From Alistipes sp. (lineage in GTDB: Bacteria; Bacteroidota; Bacteroidia; Bacteroidales; Rikenellaceae): a stretch of 64,000 bases of DNA. This document shows positions 26,451 through 35,207 of the stretch, one piece after another. Under the pieces are notes generated by a model that was not told where the DNA came from, did not search any database, and saw only the letters and a program-made list of their open reading frames with translations. A program made the translations under genes and the position numbers. The stretch's first letter is position 1, and the number at the start of each line of letters is the position of its first letter. Where the stretch lies: the NCBI GenBank assembly GCA_017463615.1, contig JAFTOU010000016.1, forward strand, positions 124,001-188,000. The letters are read 5' to 3'.

Positions 26451-27368
26451 CTATCCGAGCATCTGCATCAGCACCTGCTCAATTTGCGGGATAGAGGTAG
26501 AGTCCTTGACAAGGACGGTTTTATCCCTATCCAGCAGGTAGAGGGCGGGGATAGCGCGCAGGTCGTAGGTGCGGTTAGACTCAACCTTGCAACCCTTATC
26601 GTAGCCATTTATCCACCCCTTTGGCAGTGGGTGTGCGCGCCAGAGGGTCAGGTCCTCGTCGGGATAGAGGGCAACGACCTTAAGGCGGCGGTCGGCGATG
26701 AGCTGGCTGATGAGCTGAGAGGACTCTATCTGCTGCTGGATATCGCGGCACATTGGGCAACCAGGGTTATTTATATATATAAGTATATAGTCGGCAGCAA
26801 CGGAGTAGAGGTTTGAAGTGCGACCCGAGGCTGTGGTATATCTGAAGTCGTTAGCCTTGTGCATAATACGATTCTGCGAGGCGAGCTGCAGGTCGTACTC
26901 GGGCACCATCTTCTCGTACTCGTCGTAGAAAGGGGCGGCAAGCTGCGCCTCAAGGACGGGGATATAGAGCTCGTCGCTACGCAGTGGCGAGTTGGGGTCG
27001 TGGAACAGTCGCTCGGACATAGAGACGAAGTAGTCCAGCATCTTACGCGACACGGAGGCCCTGCTCATCAGCTTTGCCACCGGAGCACCGTTATAAGGGC
27101 CTACATAGGTGGCGATATACTCGGCGTAGGTGCGCATCATCTCGGTGCTATCCAAGCGCCCAATAAGCAGTGTATCGGCGAAGTCAAAGCGGTCCCAGAA
27201 GTGCTCTGCCATATAGGCGAACTGGTCCTCGGGCGTTGCCTGCATAGGTGGCAGCACGCGAGGGAAGTGTTTGCTCTGCGCCTTACTATCGCCATTTGTA
27301 GCCTTGCGAGGAGCATTACCACAAGCGACAGAGAGCAGCAGCGTTACGATTAAGAGGATGTTTTTCAT
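26451..27368 (-). CDS. Thioredoxin-fold lipoprotein (DUF5106/TlpA-like)
   Basis: The 305-residue product has a lipoprotein signal (LLLSVACG, Cys16). Residues about 45-180 are an all-helical region like DUF5106 seen in Bacteroidetes redox lipoproteins. A thioredoxin-like domain follows with the active-site pair in NPGCPMCRDI (Cys204, Cys207) and a later cis-Pro region AIPALYLLDRDKTVLVKD. It is likely a periplasmic thiol-disulfide protein. Single gene, not in an obvious cytochrome-maturation cluster. Confidence 0.8.
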   Translation of the reverse strand: MKNILLIVTLLLSVACGNAPRKATNGDSKAQSKHFPRVLPPMQATPEDQFAYMAEHFWDRFDFADTLLIGRLDSTEMMRTYAEYIATYVGPYNGAPVAKLMSRASVSRKMLDYFVSMSERLFHDPNSPLRSDELYIPVLEAQLAAPFYDEYEKMVPEYDLQLASQNRIMHKANDFRYTTASGRTSNLYSVAADYILIYINNPGCPMCRDIQQQIESSQLISQLIADRRLKVVALYPDEDLTLWRAHPLPKGWINGYDKGCKVESNRTYDLRAIPALYLLDRDKTVLVKDSTSIPQIEQVLMQMLG

Positions 27369-27379
27369 AATATAAAAAA

Positions 27380-27402
27380 GGGTGACTTAAAATTTGTCAC
27401 CC
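27380..27402. terminator. Small hairpin upstream of the redox lipoprotein
   Basis: GGGTGAC (27380-27386) and GTCACCC (27396-27402) form a seven-pair stem with a nine-base loop. On the minus strand it is followed by CTTTTTT, so it can terminate read-through from the TPR gene before the lipoprotein gene. Confidence 0.65.
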
Positions 27403-27413
27403 ATAAAATTGTT

Positions 27414-27536
27414 AAAACTTGTATAAGGAGAGGGATTTCAAGGCTTGCGAAATCCGAAAAAACCGGAGCATACTAAGCGTATGTGAGGATTTTGAGGATA
27501 AGCGTAACGCAGAAATCACCTCATTAGGCAAGTTTT
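27414..27536 (-). repeat. TACTAA-apex palindromic element, copy D, 3' of the TPR gene
   Basis: Outer arms AAAACTTG (27414-27421) and CAAGTTTT (27529-27536), the right arm touching the stop codon of the TPR gene. Middle arms GAGGGATTTC and GAAATCACCTC pair with one mismatch. The apex is GCATAC-TAAGC-GTATG, a variant of the GTAC-TAA-GTAC core shared with copy E. In the gene's direction a T-run (rc of GAAAAAACC) follows the inner stem. Confidence 0.75.
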
Positions 27537-28513
27537 TACTTAAGGTTCTCAAGTGCACCCTTAGCAGCCTCAACACTATTACCAGCAACAACCTTCTGCA
27601 GGTAAGATACAGCCTTATCCTTAAGAGCTGCGTCCTTGTTACCGCCAGCGTTGTACTTAGCGTTGTAAGCAGCACCGATGATGAAGTAAACATCGCTCTT
27701 CTCCTCCTCGGTAGCCTGTACTGCTGCTGCGTTCTCGCCAAGCTCAATAACCTTGTCGTACTCCTTCTTATTGTTGTAAGCCTGGAGACGAATCTTCTCT
27801 GCCAGAGCAGATGCAGGGTCGGTTGCGAGCATAGAGTCAGCCATAGCGATGATACCATCCTGATCGCCAGCCTGCTGGAGGCGAGCAACCTCGTTGTTGG
27901 TATACATAGCCATCTTCTCCTTAGCCTCAGCGATAGCGTCAGCATACTTTGTTGCGTTCATGCCGCAGATGTTAGTACAAACATCCATACCCTTCTGGTA
28001 CTCGCCGAGCTTGAAGTAACTCTCAGCAAGGAAGAGTGCCATCTCGGTATTGCGCTTGTTAGCAGCATAACCCTTCTCAAATACAGCTACAGCAGCGGTG
28101 TAGTCGCCAGCGTTGAACGCCTCGCCACCCTGTGCCTGGTAAACCTTTGCAAGAACCTGGTTTGCCTTGAGTTTTGCAGTAGTATCGCCCCAAAGCTCAG
28201 CCTTCTCAGCTGCGGTAGAGAGCTGCTTTATAGCCTCGTCCCACTTCTTTGCACCTGCAGCACGAAGACCCAGACGCTGGTAGCAGGTAGGGATATACTT
28301 CTTTGCAGTAGCAACGCAGCTAAGAACATTGCTATCCTCAGAATCCATGCCACCCTTAACTACAGCCTCAAAGTTCTCCAAAGCCTTTGACCAATCCTTA
28401 GCCTGGAGGGCAGCTGCAGCCTCATTGTACTTTGCGGTAATCTCACTTGCACTCTGTGCTGATACCATTGCAAAAGAGAAGAGAGCAACGGCCATCAAAA
28501 CAAATTTTTTCAT
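27536..28513 (-). CDS. Secreted tetratricopeptide-repeat protein
   Basis: The 325-residue protein has a Sec signal peptide (MKKFVLMAVALFSFAMVSAQS). The rest is helical TPR repeats: units near 22-55 (KYNEAAAALQAKDWSKALENFEAVVKG), 125-160 (GDYTAAVAVFEKGYAANKRNTEMAL) and 160-185 (FKLGEYQKGMDVC). Probably a periplasmic scaffold protein. No partner is suggested by neighbours. A promoter box is at 28567-28574, and the stop codon is followed by palindromic element D. Confidence 0.8.
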   Translation of the reverse strand: MKKFVLMAVALFSFAMVSAQSASEITAKYNEAAAALQAKDWSKALENFEAVVKGGMDSEDSNVLSCVATAKKYIPTCYQRLGLRAAGAKKWDEAIKQLSTAAEKAELWGDTTAKLKANQVLAKVYQAQGGEAFNAGDYTAAVAVFEKGYAANKRNTEMALFLAESYFKLGEYQKGMDVCTNICGMNATKYADAIAEAKEKMAMYTNNEVARLQQAGDQDGIIAMADSMLATDPASALAEKIRLQAYNNKKEYDKVIELGENAAAVQATEEEKSDVYFIIGAAYNAKYNAGGNKDAALKDKAVSYLQKVVAGNSVEAAKGALENLK

Positions 28514-28566
28514 AATAGTAATTCTGTGAATTTATTAAGTTTTAGTTAATTTTTTTCTACAAGCGA

Positions 28567-28574
28567 CAAAGGTA
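28567..28574 (-). promoter_or_regulatory. Promoter -7 box of the TPR gene
   Basis: TACCTTTG on the minus strand, 54 bases upstream of the TPR-protein ATG, fits TAnnTTTG. Confidence 0.55.
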
Positions 28575-28580
28575 AGGTTT

Positions 28581-29027
28581 TTACCTTAACTTTGCAAAAA
28601 AATCGGTCATAAGTTTCTCACACTCTGCAGCAAGCACCCCTGAAACGACCTCTGTGCGGGGATGAAGCAGAGCATTTCCAAAGCGGGCATATCCACGCTT
28701 GGGGTCAGCAGCTCCATAGACGATGCGCCCAATTTGACTCCACGCCAAGGCTCCAGCGCACATAACACACGGCTCTACGGTCACATAGAGGGTACAGTCC
28801 TGCAGATACTTTCCCCCGAATGTAGATGCTGCAGCAGTAATCGCCTGCATCTCGGCGTGTGCCGTAACATCGGTGAGAGTCTCTACTAAATTGTGCGCCC
28901 GAGCAATCACTTTTCCGCCAGAAACTATCACCGCGCCGACAGGTACCTCGTCACTATCAAACGCCTTCTGAGCCTCAATTATTGCCAAACGCATATATTT
29001 TTCATCTATTTGGAGCTTGCTATCCAT
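28581..29027 (-). CDS. tadA: tRNA adenosine deaminase-type enzyme
   Basis: TadA deaminates A34 to inosine in tRNA-Arg(ACG). The 148-residue protein from the ATG at 29027 has the zinc-binding motif HAEMQAI (His57, Glu59) and PCVMCAGAL (Cys87, Cys90). The FGGKYLQDCTLYVTVEPC block matches TadA closely. An upstream start would add a tail translated across the promoter, so I reject it. Guanine deaminases look similar, but length and motif spacing favour TadA. Confidence 0.9.
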   Translation of the reverse strand: MDSKLQIDEKYMRLAIIEAQKAFDSDEVPVGAVIVSGGKVIARAHNLVETLTDVTAHAEMQAITAAASTFGGKYLQDCTLYVTVEPCVMCAGALAWSQIGRIVYGAADPKRGYARFGNALLHPRTEVVSGVLAAECEKLMTDFFAKLR

Positions 29028-29035
29028 ATTTTTTA

Positions 29036-29066
29036 TATCTTTGTGGGTTAAAACACTGCAAAGATA
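29036..29066. promoter_or_regulatory. Back-to-back promoters of tadA and aspS
   Basis: Plus strand TATCTTTG at 29036-29043 serves aspS, whose ATG is at 29097. Minus strand TATCTTTG at 29059-29066 serves tadA. The two -7 boxes are only 15 bases apart and face away through each other, so the two polymerases would compete for the same DNA. Confidence 0.65.
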
Positions 29067-29096
29067 GTAAAAGTAATATAATTTCAGATAAAACTT

Positions 29097-30851
29097 ATGT
29101 ATAGAAGTCACACTTGCGGAGAACTTCGTGCCGCAAATATCAATCAGACCGTTACGCTGGCGGGTTGGGTGCAGAAGGTGCGCAACCTCGGAGCAATGGC
29201 ATTTATTGACCTGCGTGATCGCTATGGTATCACCCAGATTGTTGTTGAGGAGGGCTCAAACGAGCAGACCAAGGCTGCAGCAGCACGCTTAGGTCGTGAG
29301 TTTGTAATTCAGGTTACTGGTCGCGTTATTGAGCGCAGTAGCAAGAACCCTAAGATGGAGACTGGCGATATTGAGGTGGTTGCAGAGTCTATCAACATCC
29401 TCACCGAGGCTGTTACCCCTCCATTTACCATTGAGGAGAACTCTGACGGTGGCGACGACCTTCGTATGAAGTACCGCTACCTTGACCTGCGCCGTCCACC
29501 ACTTCAGCGCAATATGATTCTGCGTCACAAGATGGCTCAGGAGATTCGTCGCTTCCTTGATAGCGAGGGATTCCTTGAGATTGAGACCCCATATCTTATC
29601 AAGTCTACCCCAGAGGGTGCGCGCGACTTTATCGTGCCAAGCCGTATGAACCCTAACGAGTTCTACGCCCTGCCACAGTCGCCACAGACCCTCAAGCAGC
29701 TGCTTATGGTTGCGGGCTACGACCGCTACTTCCAGATTGTGCGTTGCTTCCGCGACGAGGACCTGCGTGCAGACCGTCAGCCAGAGTTTACGCAGATTGA
29801 CTGCGAGATGGCTTTCGTGGAGCAGGAGGATGTACTCTCAATCTTTGAGCGCTGGGCAAAGCATATGTTCAAGAGCGTGCTGGGCATTGAGTTCAACGAG
29901 CCTCTGCGCCGTATGCCGTGGATTGAGGCTATGGAGAAGTATGGTTCCGACAAGCCAGACCTCCGCTTCGGTATGGAGTTCGCAGACATTACCGACCTTG
30001 CACACGGACACAACTTTGCCGTATTTGACGATCAGGAGTATGTCGTAGGTTTCGCCGCTACTGGCTGTGCAACATATACCCGCAAGCAGATTGACGCCCT
30101 GACAGAGTTCGTTAAGCGCCCACAGGTAGGTGCTAAGGGTCTGGTATGGATTCGTCTGGAGCAGGGTGGCGGCATCAAGTCGTCGGTAGATAAGTTCTTT
30201 GACGAGGCATCCCTGCGCGCTATCGCTGAGCGTCTGGGTGCTAAGGAGGGCGATTTGTGCCTTGTGATGTGTGGCAAGAAGTTCAAGGTGCTCACACAGC
30301 TCTGCACACTGCGTCTTGAGGTTGCTGAGCAGCTCGGCCTGCGCGACCCTAAGAAGTTCGCTCCACTGTGGGTTATCGACTTCCCAATGTTTGAGTGGGA
30401 CGAGGAGACAGAGCGCTTCTACGCTATGCACCACCCATTCACCTCTCCAAAGCCTGAGGATGCTCAGTATCTGGAGACCGACCCAGGTCGTGTTCGCGCA
30501 AATGCTTACGACTTTGTCTGCAACGGCACAGAGCTCGGTGGCGGTAGTATCCGTATCCACGACGCACAGCTGCAGCAGACCATCTTCCGCTGCCTCGGCT
30601 TTACTCCAGAGCAGGCGGAGGCTCAGTTCGGCTTCCTTATCAACGCCTTCAAGTACGGTGCACCACCACACGGAGGTCTGGCATTCGGTTTTGACCGTCT
30701 CTGCTCTCTGTTCGGTGGCTCGGAGTCTATCCGCGACTACATCGCCTTCCCTAAGAACAACGCAGGTCGCGATGTAATGCTTGACGGTCCATCTCCAGTA
30801 GCCCCAGAGCAGCTTGAGGAGCTCTACCTCTCGCTCGTAAAGCCTGAGTAG
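29097..30851 (+). CDS. aspS: Aspartate-tRNA ligase
   Basis: A class II aminoacyl-tRNA synthetase charging tRNA-Asp. The 584-residue protein has an N-terminal OB-fold anticodon-binding domain ([31 protein letters not shown]), motif 2 [18 protein letters not shown] near 220-237, the bacterial insertion domain and motif 3 GLAFGFDRL near 526-534. Length and insertion domain fit bacterial-type AspRS. Single gene, ending in a strong terminator. Confidence 0.98.
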   Translation: MYRSHTCGELRAANINQTVTLAGWVQKVRNLGAMAFIDLRDRYGITQIVVEEGSNEQTKAAAARLGREFVIQVTGRVIERSSKNPKMETGDIEVVAESINILTEAVTPPFTIEENSDGGDDLRMKYRYLDLRRPPLQRNMILRHKMAQEIRRFLDSEGFLEIETPYLIKSTPEGARDFIVPSRMNPNEFYALPQSPQTLKQLLMVAGYDRYFQIVRCFRDEDLRADRQPEFTQIDCEMAFVEQEDVLSIFERWAKHMFKSVLGIEFNEPLRRMPWIEAMEKYGSDKPDLRFGMEFADITDLAHGHNFAVFDDQEYVVGFAATGCATYTRKQIDALTEFVKRPQVGAKGLVWIRLEQGGGIKSSVDKFFDEASLRAIAERLGAKEGDLCLVMCGKKFKVLTQLCTLRLEVAEQLGLRDPKKFAPLWVIDFPMFEWDEETERFYAMHHPFTSPKPEDAQYLETDPGRVRANAYDFVCNGTELGGGSIRIHDAQLQQTIFRCLGFTPEQAEAQFGFLINAFKYGAPPHGGLAFGFDRLCSLFGGSESIRDYIAFPKNNAGRDVMLDGPSPVAPEQLEELYLSLVKPE

Positions 30852-30871
30852 AGTGCATATTGCAAAAAAAC

Positions 30872-30900
30872 AATAGAGTTGGTGCACTGCCAACTCTATT
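30872..30900 (+). terminator. Terminator of aspS
   Basis: A perfect 11-pair stem, AATAGAGTTGG (30872-30882) with CCAACTCTATT (30890-30900), with a seven-base loop, followed by TGTT. Confidence 0.88.
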
Positions 30901-30936
30901 TGTTATAATTCATATTCTGACAACAATCTGTGCGAC

Positions 30937-31063
30937 AATTTGTTGTCAGAGTGGTGCAGTTACCACGCTGTCCAGGCGAGCAAGGCAGGAGCATACTAAG
31001 GCGTATGTGACAGTCTTGTGAGATGCAGACAAGGCAGTAAATGCGCCACTATCACAACAAATT
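30937..31063 (+). repeat. TACTAA-apex palindromic element, copy E, before the FNT gene
   Basis: Outer arms AATTTGTTGT (30937-30946) and ACAACAAATT (31054-31063) are identical to copy C. Second arms AGTGGTGC and GCGCCACT pair. The apex is GCATAC-TAAGGC-GTATG. Unlike the other copies its right arm abuts a start codon (ATG at 31067, plus strand) instead of a stop codon, and it has no clear T-run. Confidence 0.8.
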
Positions 31064-31066
31064 ATT

Positions 31067-31663
31067 ATGAAAAGTTTTTCGTTAATGTCAATCTTCGCGG
31101 GTCTGCTTATCGGCACGGGCGGACTTGTATACCTTAGGGTCGGCGGTGTGGCTGGCGCGGTGCTCTTTGCCTTTGGACTGCTCTGCGTGGTTATGTGCGG
31201 GGCACAGCTCTTTACGGGCAAGGCGGGCTTTCTGCCATACAGAGAGTTTCCGAAGCTCATCGCTATGATTGCCCTCAATGCCGTAGGTTGCGCCATCGCT
31301 GCCCTTATAGCATCGTACTGCAGCTCCGAGGCCGTTGTGGCAAACCTCAACACCATTATTGACGCACGCCTTGCTGCCTCGTGGCATAAGCTGCTTATCA
31401 CCTCGGCAGGTACGGGTATGATTATGACCCTTGCCGTCTATGGCGCACGACAGAAGCACTACCTGCCCCTGCTCTTTGGCGTGCCGGTATTCATCCTCTG
31501 CGGACTTCCGCACTGCGTTGCCGACGCCTTCTACTATGTTGCCGCCATGTTCTACGGCACCTTTGACTGGGCACTGTTCCCCGCTTGGGCTTTAGCCATC
31601 GCGGGCAACTACATCGGCTGCAACCTCCCCCGCTGGTTCATGGGAGAGAACTTTGGCTATTAG
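31067..31663 (+). CDS. Formate/nitrite transporter family channel
   Basis: The 198-residue protein has six membrane segments and FNT-family features: GTGGLVYLRVGGVAGAVLFAFGLLCVV near 17-43, the QLFTGKAGFLP segment near 48-58 and GLPHCVADAFYYVAAM near 147-162. It is shorter than typical FNT channels (about 250-280 residues), so its N-terminus is minimal. Probable role: passage of formate or another small anion. The start codon lies three bases from palindromic element E. Confidence 0.8.
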   Translation: MKSFSLMSIFAGLLIGTGGLVYLRVGGVAGAVLFAFGLLCVVMCGAQLFTGKAGFLPYREFPKLIAMIALNAVGCAIAALIASYCSSEAVVANLNTIIDARLAASWHKLLITSAGTGMIMTLAVYGARQKHYLPLLFGVPVFILCGLPHCVADAFYYVAAMFYGTFDWALFPAWALAIAGNYIGCNLPRWFMGENFGY

Positions 31664-31715
31664 CTGTTGGCCATTGGCTATTGGCTTTTCAGAGGTGTCG
31701 CTAAAGCGACAAGAG
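31664..31715. repeat. Heptamer array and small hairpin unit
   Basis: GTTGGCC-ATTGGCT-ATTGGCT tandem heptamers are followed by TTTCAGAGGTGTCGC...GCGACA, a hairpin unit that recurs at 43710, 56360 and, changed, at 62700 and 11640. Confidence 0.6.
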
Positions 31716-31752
31716 TTTAGATTCTATTCGGGAATAGGAAAACTATACAAAA

Positions 31753-31784
31753 AAAGATAGTCCTCGGTTTCGGGGACTATCTTT
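31753..31784. terminator. Terminator between FNT and GH97 genes
   Basis: AAAGATAGTCC (31753-31763) and GGACTATCTTT (31774-31784) pair perfectly with a ten-base loop. A-run before and T-rich sequence after make it usable from both sides; it lies at the GH97 3' end. Confidence 0.8.
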
Positions 31785-31809
31785 CTTATAATAAGTGCTA
31801 CTGCGTAGC

Positions 31810-33798
31810 CTACTTGCTGATTCGCATCATGAAGCCGCCGCCGGGAGCCATATTGATTGTAAGGCTCTTATTCTGGTCAAGGGTGAGGGTTTGGCGGACA
31901 TAATCGGAGGCGATACGGTGGGAGTTTGCGCCGTCGCGGAAGAGCTCTACACTCCAAGTACCCTCGCCGAGGATCTTAGAGAGGTCAAGCTCTACGGTGC
32001 GCTTATCCCAGTTGGTCATTCCGCCCACATACCAAGTATTGCCTGCGCGGCGAGCGGTTACGACCCACTCACCAATCTTACCGTCAAGGACCACGCTCTG
32101 TTCCCAAACGGTTGGGATAGAGGCGATGAAGGCTGCGCACTCTGCCTCCTTGCGGTAAGCTGTTGGTGAGTCGCAAAGCATAGAGAGCGGCGAGAAGAAT
32201 ACGGAGTATGCCGCCAGCTGGTGGCAACGGGTACCCTGGCTCATAGGCTCGTTATTCACTGGGCGGTAGTTCTTGCGAGCGGCGTTACGCATCGCGCCCT
32301 GGGTATAGTCTATAGGACCTGCGACCATACGGATATACGGCATAGTTACATCGTACGCCATCTGGTCGGTATTCTCCTTGCGCCACTTCATCTGCTCCAG
32401 ACCGTGCACCGCCTCAAAGTTTACTACATTTGGATATGTGCGGTTCAGACCTGTAGGCTTAGGGCAGCCATGGAAGTCTACCATCAGCTTATACTCGGCA
32501 CAGCACTTAGCGGCGCGGTAGTGAAAGTCGTTCATATCCACATCATCTCTATCAAGGAAGTCAATCTTGAAGCCCTTGACGCCCATAGCTGAGTAGTGCT
32601 GACATACGCGCTCCATATCAACATCAAACGCCTTATAGCCAGCCCAGAGGATGATACCCACGCCCTTAGATGCAGCGTAGTCCACGATATGCTTCATATC
32701 AATCTGCGGAACGATGTCAAACAGGTCGTTCTTATACTTTGTAGCCCAACCCTCGTCAAGGATGACATACTCCACGCCGAAGTCGGCAGCGAAGTCGATA
32801 TAGGCCTTATATGTTGCAGTATTCACACCAGCCTCAAAATCTACGCCAGAGAGTCCCCAGTGGTTCCACCACTCCCAAGCGACCTTGCCAGGCTTTACCC
32901 ACGAAGCGTCTGCCACGCGGCTTGGAGATGCAAGGCGGTAGACCATATCGGTCTGTGCCAGCTCGGCATCGTTCTTGGCAACGATAACTGCGCGCCATGG
33001 GAAGGTGCGGGTGCCGCTACATACAGCCAGATAGTCGTGGCGAGCAGCTACCAAGTCCTGCAGCTTGTTGTGTCCGCCGAGCTTAATATCCTTAGCGGCA
33101 GGGGCAAAGTGACCCTTGAGTGAGGATGATTTGTCGGTATTATGGATAAACATACCCGGATAGTGCTCCACATCGCTCTCGGCGATACAAACCTTAACGC
33201 CATCTACATCCACCACGGCAGGGGTCATAGCCAGCTTGATGTCGCTAACCTCAGAGAGTGGAATATGGTTGTAGATGTTCTCAAACGAGGTGAAGTATGG
33301 GTCACGCTTTGTACCTGTAAGGTTTGCGTATGCCACCCAGCACTTATGGTCGGCAGCGAAGTTGAACTCTGCGCACTCGCTCTTGACGGTATAGTCAGCC
33401 TTCTTGGCTGTTGCAAGGCGGTAGGCAACGCCATCGTTGTATGCCCTAAACTCCACGCTGTAGCCACCCTTGAAGTCAAGTTTGAGCAGGTTGTAGTTGT
33501 CGGCAATAGTGCTGCGGAAGTAGAACGGTGCGGCGATAGTCTCGCTAACCTGCTTCTGAGTACGCTTTGCCACCTTGCAACCCTGACCCAGCACGCTGCC
33601 GTCGGTAAGATGCAGGGCGATAGCAGATGGGGCGAGCAGCTGCTTGCCATCTAATGCCACGGTGTAGCTAAGGCTACTTCCAGCAGTAACGGTAGCCGAC
33701 AGATGCCCATCGGGCGAGGTCACCGTATAGACCTTATCAGCCGCAGAGGCTGAGAATAGTACGCACATTGCGCACAAGAGAGATAGTAGTTTTTTCAT
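31810..33798 (-). CDS. Glycoside hydrolase family 97 (alpha-glycosidase)
   Basis: The 662-residue protein has a signal peptide (MKKLLSLLCAMCVLFSASAAD). It has the GH97 three-part layout: N-terminal beta-sandwich (about 24-270), (beta/alpha)8 barrel with WEWWNHWGLSGVDFEAG near 300 and ILDEGWA near 345, and a C-terminal beta domain. The motif GFKIDFLDRDD near 395 carries an Asp where retaining GH97 enzymes, such as alpha-galactosidases, have their nucleophile; inverting SusB types use Glu instead. So a retaining alpha-galactosidase-like activity is my inference. Start chosen at the second Met, which begins the signal peptide. Confidence 0.9.
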   Translation of the reverse strand: MKKLLSLLCAMCVLFSASAADKVYTVTSPDGHLSATVTAGSSLSYTVALDGKQLLAPSAIALHLTDGSVLGQGCKVAKRTQKQVSETIAAPFYFRSTIADNYNLLKLDFKGGYSVEFRAYNDGVAYRLATAKKADYTVKSECAEFNFAADHKCWVAYANLTGTKRDPYFTSFENIYNHIPLSEVSDIKLAMTPAVVDVDGVKVCIAESDVEHYPGMFIHNTDKSSSLKGHFAPAAKDIKLGGHNKLQDLVAARHDYLAVCSGTRTFPWRAVIVAKNDAELAQTDMVYRLASPSRVADASWVKPGKVAWEWWNHWGLSGVDFEAGVNTATYKAYIDFAADFGVEYVILDEGWATKYKNDLFDIVPQIDMKHIVDYAASKGVGIILWAGYKAFDVDMERVCQHYSAMGVKGFKIDFLDRDDVDMNDFHYRAAKCCAEYKLMVDFHGCPKPTGLNRTYPNVVNFEAVHGLEQMKWRKENTDQMAYDVTMPYIRMVAGPIDYTQGAMRNAARKNYRPVNNEPMSQGTRCHQLAAYSVFFSPLSMLCDSPTAYRKEAECAAFIASIPTVWEQSVVLDGKIGEWVVTARRAGNTWYVGGMTNWDKRTVELDLSKILGEGTWSVELFRDGANSHRIASDYVRQTLTLDQNKSLTINMAPGGGFMMRISK

Positions 33799-33905
33799 AG
33801 TTATGTTCATTTGTGTTTATATTAAATACAATCTTACGGCTCTTTTTCCTAAAGCATTTCAACCATAAAGATAGGCAAGAAAATGGAACTTTCCAATTTA
33901 TTTAC

Positions 33906-33913
33906 TATATTTG
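33906..33913 (+). promoter_or_regulatory. rarA promoter -7 box close to the start codon
   Basis: TATATTTG ends nine bases before the ATG at 33922, implying an extremely short leader or a leaderless mRNA. This also argues against the earlier in-frame ATG at 33883. Confidence 0.55.
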
Positions 33914-33921
33914 CATCTGAT

Positions 33922-35196
33922 ATGGCAGCACCACTTGCAGAGAGACTTCGTCCTCAACGCCTTGAGGATTATATCGGTCAGGACCACCTGGTCGGTCGGG
34001 ATGGCGTGTTCCGTCGCTTTATTGAGACGAAGAATGTGCCCTCCTTTATCCTGTGGGGTCCTCCGGGGGTGGGAAAGACTACGCTGGCAAAGATTGTCGC
34101 GGCTGAGCTGGAGCGTCCATTCTACACCCTCTCGGCAGTAACTTCGGGAGTGAAGGAGGTGCGCGAGGTTATTGAGGCGGCAAAGCGTCAGCAGTTTTTC
34201 AACTCTGCCACGCCGCTACTCTTTATAGACGAGATTCACCGCTTCAACAAGTCGCAGCAGGACTCACTACTCGGCGCAGTGGAGAAGGGCGAGGTGGTGC
34301 TTATAGGCGCAACGACCGAAAACCCATCTTTTGAGGTTATCACACCACTGCTCTCTCGCTGTCAGGTCTATACCCTCAAGCCGATGGACGAGGATTGCCT
34401 TAGTCAGCTACTGGAGCGTGCCATTACTACCGACCCAGAGCTTAAGCGTCGCAACATAAAGGTCGTTCAGACCGAGGCTCTCTTTGGCTTTGCAGGTGGC
34501 GATGCGCGCAAGTTGCTCAACATATTAGACATTATTCTCAGCGCAACGGATGGCGACATAGTGATTGATAATCAGACAATTACCGACGCCCTACAGCAGA
34601 ATATCGCCCTCTACGACAAGAATGGCGAGCAGCACTACGATGTAATCTCGGCATTTATCAAGTCTGTGCGAGGCTCAGACCCCAATGCGGCGATATACTA
34701 CTTGGCGCGAATGTTGGAGGGTGGCGAGGAGCCTCGCTTTATCGCCCGCAGGCTGGTTATCCTCGCCTCGGAGGATATAGGTCTGGCAAATCCAAATGCG
34801 CTGCTACTTGCCAACGCCTGCTTTGATACCGTACATAAGATTGGTATGCCTGAGGCTCGCATAACACTTGCAGAGACGACGATATACCTTGCAACGAGTC
34901 AGAAGAGCAACTCCGCCTATATGGCTATAAATGAGGCTCTTGCCTTTGTACACAAGGACACAAAGCTACGCCCCGTGCCGCTTCATCTGCGTAATGCCGT
35001 AACGGGACTGATGAAGGAGGAGGGCTATGGCAAGGATTACAAATATGCACACGACTTTGAGGGCAACTTCGTTGTTCAGGAGTTTCTGCCCGAGTCGCTT
35101 AGTGGGAAGAAGTTTTACACGCCAAACACCGCCAATGCCACCGAGCAGCGTATAGCTGAGCGTATGGAGGCGCTGTGGGGCGATAAATATAAGTAA
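33922..35196 (+). CDS. rarA: Replication-associated recombination protein A
   Basis: RarA/MgsA is a clamp-loader-like AAA+ ATPase acting at stalled replication forks. The 424-residue product has LAERLRPQRLEDYIGQDHLVG at its N-terminus, Walker A GPPGVGKTTLAK near 47-58, DEIHRFNKSQQD near 105-116 and GATTENPSFEV near 131-141. The C-terminal tetramerisation region ends YTPNTANATEQRIAERMEALWGDKYK. It heads a plus-strand run with the esterase and phosphodiesterase genes. Confidence 0.96.
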   Translation: MAAPLAERLRPQRLEDYIGQDHLVGRDGVFRRFIETKNVPSFILWGPPGVGKTTLAKIVAAELERPFYTLSAVTSGVKEVREVIEAAKRQQFFNSATPLLFIDEIHRFNKSQQDSLLGAVEKGEVVLIGATTENPSFEVITPLLSRCQVYTLKPMDEDCLSQLLERAITTDPELKRRNIKVVQTEALFGFAGGDARKLLNILDIILSATDGDIVIDNQTITDALQQNIALYDKNGEQHYDVISAFIKSVRGSDPNAAIYYLARMLEGGEEPRFIARRLVILASEDIGLANPNALLLANACFDTVHKIGMPEARITLAETTIYLATSQKSNSAYMAINEALAFVHKDTKLRPVPLHLRNAVTGLMKEEGYGKDYKYAHDFEGNFVVQEFLPESLSGKKFYTPNTANATEQRIAERMEALWGDKYK

Positions 35197-35207
35197 TATA
35201 GTAGATT

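Noticed and set aside
27414..27945. Minus-strand frame overlapping the TPR gene end and element D
   Set aside because: Arg/Leu-rich shadow product with no domain; the TPR frame has a clear signal peptide and repeats.
29838..30893. 351-codon minus-strand frame opposite aspS
   Set aside because: Shadow of aspS; low-complexity Leu/Cys/Val-rich product with no domain.
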